A stretch of 64,000 nt of DNA from Clusia tigrina (taxonomy: Eukaryota > Arthropoda > Insecta > Diptera > Clusiidae). The position numbers and the translations under genes are program-made. Below the pieces are notes generated by a model. That model saw only the letters and a program-made list of their open reading frames with translations, was not told the origin of the DNA and made no database searches. This document shows, one piece after another, positions 61,621-64,000 of the stretch (positions are counted from its first letter, which is position 1; each line of letters starts with the position of its first letter). The stretch is from NCBI GenBank assembly GCA_920105625.2, contig OV050032.1, positions 69,855,879 to 69,919,878 of the forward strand, written 5' to 3'.

Positions 61621-64000
61621 TTTGAGCGATAACTTAAATTGACAAGAGGCTCGAGTACTTTATTGTTACAAAATTTCAAGGTTTTATGACGCTCCCGAAA
61701 AAATTTACAAGAATTTGTATGCTGCAAACTTTGATAGGTGGAGGACGTACCGTAAAGAAGTTAGGGCCATTTGAAGTTTTATCAGTGTTTGATTTGGGAC
61801 TCAAGGGTAGCATAGCTGTGAGGGATAACTAAAATTGACAAGAGGCTCGAGTACTTTATTGTTACAAAATTTCGAGGTTCTATGACGCTCCAGTAAAAAG
61901 TTACAAGAATTTGTATGCTGCAAACTTTGATAGGTGGAGGTCGTACCGTATAGAAGTTAGGGCCATTTGAAGTTTTATCAGTGTTTGATTTGGGACTCAA
62001 GGGTAGCATAGCTTTGAGCGATAACTTAAATTGACAAGAGGCTCGAGTACTTTATTGTTACAAAATTTCAAGGTTTTATGACGCTCCAGTAAAAAGTTAC
62101 AAGAATTTGTATGCTGCAAACTTTGATAGGTGGAGGTCGTACCGTATAAAAGTTAGGGCCATTTGAAGTTTTATCAGTGTTTGATTTGGGACTCAAGGGT
62201 AGCATAGCTTTGAGCGATAACTTAAATTGACAATAGGCTCGAGTACTTTATTGTTACAAAATTTCAAGGTTTTATGACGTTCCAGTAAAAAGTTACAAGC
62301 ATTTGTATGTTGCAAACTTTGATAGGTGGAGGACGTACCGTATAGAAGTTAGGGCCATTTGAAGTTTTATCAGTGTTTGATTTGGGACTCAAGGGTAGCA
62401 TAGCTTTGAGCGATAACTTAAATTGACAAGAGGCTCGAGTACTTTATTGTTACAAAATTTCAAGGTTTTATGACGCTCCAGTAAAAGTTACAAGCATTTG
62501 TATGTTGCAAACTTTGATAGGTGGAGGACGTACCGTATACAAGTTAGGGCCATTTGTAGTTTTATCAGTGTTTGATTTGGGACTCAAGGGTAGTATAGCT
62601 TTGAGCGATAGCTTAAATTGACAAGAGGCTCGAGTACTTTATTGTTACAAAATTTCAAGTTTTTATGACACTCCAGCAAAAAGTTGCAAGCATTTGTATG
62701 TTGCAAACTTTGATAGGTGGAGGACGTACCGTATTGAAGTTAGGGCCATTTGAAGTTTTGTCAGTGTTTGATTTGGGACTCAAGGGTAGCATAGCTTTGA
62801 GCGATAGCTTAAATTGATAAGAGGCTCGAGTACTTTATTTTTACAAAATTTCAAGGTTTTATAACGCTCTAGCAAAAAGTTACAAGCATTTGAATGTTGC
62901 AAACTTTCATAGGTCTAGGACGCACCGTATTGAAGTTAGGGCCATTTGAAGTTTTATCAGTGTTTGATTTGGGACTCAAGGGTAGCATAGCTTTGAGCGA
63001 TAGTTTAAATTGATAAGAGGCTCGAGTACTTTATTGTCACAAAATTTCAAGGTTTTATAACGCTCTAGCAAAAAGTTACAAGCATTTGAATGTTGCAAAA
63101 TTTCATAAGTCTAGGACGCACCGTATTGAAGTTAGGGCCATTTGAAGTTTTATCAGTGTTTGATTTGGGACTCAAGGGTAGCATAGCTTTGAGCGATAGC
63201 TTAAATTGACAAGAGGCTTGAGTACTTGATTGTTACAAAATTTCAAGGTTTTATGACGCTCCAGTAAAAAGTTACAAGGATTTGTATGTTGCAAACTTTG
63301 ATAGGTGTAGGACGTACCGTATAGAAGTTAAGGCCATTTGAAGTTTTATGAGTGTTTGATTTGGGACTCAAGGGGAGCATAGGTTTGAGCGATAGCTTAA
63401 ATTGACAAGAGGCTTGAGTACTCTATTGTTAAAAATTTCAAGGTTTTATGAAGTAAAAAATCTGAAGGTTTTATGACAATCCAGTAAAAGGTTACAAGCA
63501 TTTGTATGTTGCAAACTTTGATAGGTGTAGGACTTACCGTATAGAAGTTAGGGCCATTTGAAGTTTTATCAGTGTTTGATTTGGGATTCAAGGGGAGCAT
63601 AGGTTTGAGCGATAGCTTAAATTGACAAGAGGCTCGAGTACTTTATTGTTACAAAATTTCAAGGTTTTATGACGCTCCAGTAAAAAGTTACAAGCATGTG
63701 TATGTTGCAAACATTGATAGGTGTAGGATGTACCGTAAAGAAGTTAGGGCCATTTGAAGTTTTATCAGTATTTGATTTGGGACTCAAGGGTAGCATAGCT
63801 TTGAGCGATAGCTTAAATTGACAAGAGGCTCGTGTACTTGATTGTTACAAAATTTCAATGTTATATGCCGCTCCAGTAAAAAGTTACAAGCATTTGTATG
63901 TTGCAAACTTTGATAGATGCAGGAAGTACCGAATAGAAGTTAGGGCCATTTGAAGTTTTATCAGTGTTTGATTTGGGACTCAAGGGTAGCATAGCTTTGA
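61621..64000 (+). repeat. Mixed terminal block
   Basis: This end of the window has monomers related to the 51.8-53.2 kb block (GCTGTGAGGGATAACTAAAA near 61815, GTATACAAGTTAG near 62535, GGTAGTATAGC near 62589), then CATAAGTCTAGG-type monomers at 62.9-63.1 kb, then a third copy of the 53.6-kb segment with an La insert near 63451. Private changes include GCTCCCGAAAAAATTTAC near 61692 and GTACCGAATAG near 63927. The array continues past 64000. Confidence 0.75.

Larger units (their letters stand above)
1..64000 (+). repeat. Satellite DNA array, 196-bp and 220-bp monomers, head to tail
   Basis: The same monomer recurs from first to last base in one orientation. Using the landmark GATTTGGGACTC as phase zero, it falls at 51, 247, 443 and 639, exactly 196 bp apart, then at 859 after a 220-bp monomer. 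Other anchors recur in nearly every copy: GCATAGCTTTGAGCGATAGC, GAGGCTCGAGTAC, GCATTTGTATGTTGCAAAC and GAAGTTAGGGCCATTTGAAG. I see no inversion, no foreign insertion and no unique gap. The array is cut mid-monomer at both window ends, so its true length is larger. From length and the long-form count I estimate about 322 monomers. Known biology: arrays like this form eukaryotic centromeric or other constitutive heterochromatin. Which compartment applies here is inference, and the family itself is not one I recognise. Confidence 0.97.

Noticed and set aside
1..64000. Telomere-like TTAGGG in almost every monomer, and TTTAGGG in variants with GAATTTAGGGCC
   Set aside because: Only one hexamer or heptamer per 196 bp, never in tandem. 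It is part of the monomer and not telomeric or interstitial telomere sequence.
1..64000. CENP-B box
   Set aside because: I looked for the TTCG-4N-A-2N-CGGG pattern on both strands in typical monomers and variants and did not see it. ACTTCGGTAGG has TTCGG but not the rest.
1..64000. CRISPR array or bacterial repeat region
   Set aside because: Repeats are contiguous 196-220-bp units with no unique spacers between short repeats and no cas genes.
1..64000. Transposon or retroelement insertion, or tandem 5S/tRNA genes
   Set aside because: No open frame of useful length, no terminal repeats or target duplications, no interruption of the monomer series, and no recognisable internal promoter boxes or cloverleaf.

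Overview
The whole 64 kb window is one uninterrupted array of tandem satellite DNA. Every part reads as copies, head to tail and all in the same orientation, of an AT-rich monomer (about 37% G+C in a representative copy). The basic monomer is 196 bp, and a minority form of about 220 bp carries an extra 24-25 bp. I estimate about 322 monomers, about 38 of them long. The array runs off both ends of the window. I see no protein-coding gene, RNA gene, transposon, CRISPR array or unique sequence. The short reading frames are by-products of the repeat.

The window points to a eukaryotic heterochromatic array (centromeric, pericentromeric or subtelomeric) from a long-read assembly. The monomer is close to a nucleosome repeat length, the copies are in large multi-monomer blocks, and the array is long and uninterrupted. 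I do not recognise the satellite family and cannot name the organism. A plant or an animal would both fit.

Layout: 1-10.7 kb is a heterogeneous mosaic of diverged monomers. 10.75-18.8 kb holds several small duplications (807 bp, three 195-bp monomers, a 1.15-kb module seen three times, a 2,790-bp spacing). 19.1-22.7 kb is a 1,787-bp tandem duplication. 22.7-28.2 kb is mixed and includes three long monomers in a row. 28.2-39.6 kb is a higher-order repeat with copies offset by 4,114 and 3,526 bp, made only of 196-bp-class monomers. 40.3-48.9 kb is a second higher-order family (offsets 3,573, 1,983 and about 2,142 bp). 48.9-57.2 kb is again more mixed with 588-bp and 1,395-bp duplications. 57.2-61.6 kb is a clean 2,203-bp tandem duplication, and the last 2.4 kb is mixed.

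The visible process is repeated unequal exchange and conversion. Offsets between copies are whole numbers of monomers apart from 1-bp differences and the 24-bp insertions, copies differ by added or lost single monomers, and some monomers are mosaics of two types. I found no sign of a new gene-based system. What merits a second look is the repeat architecture.
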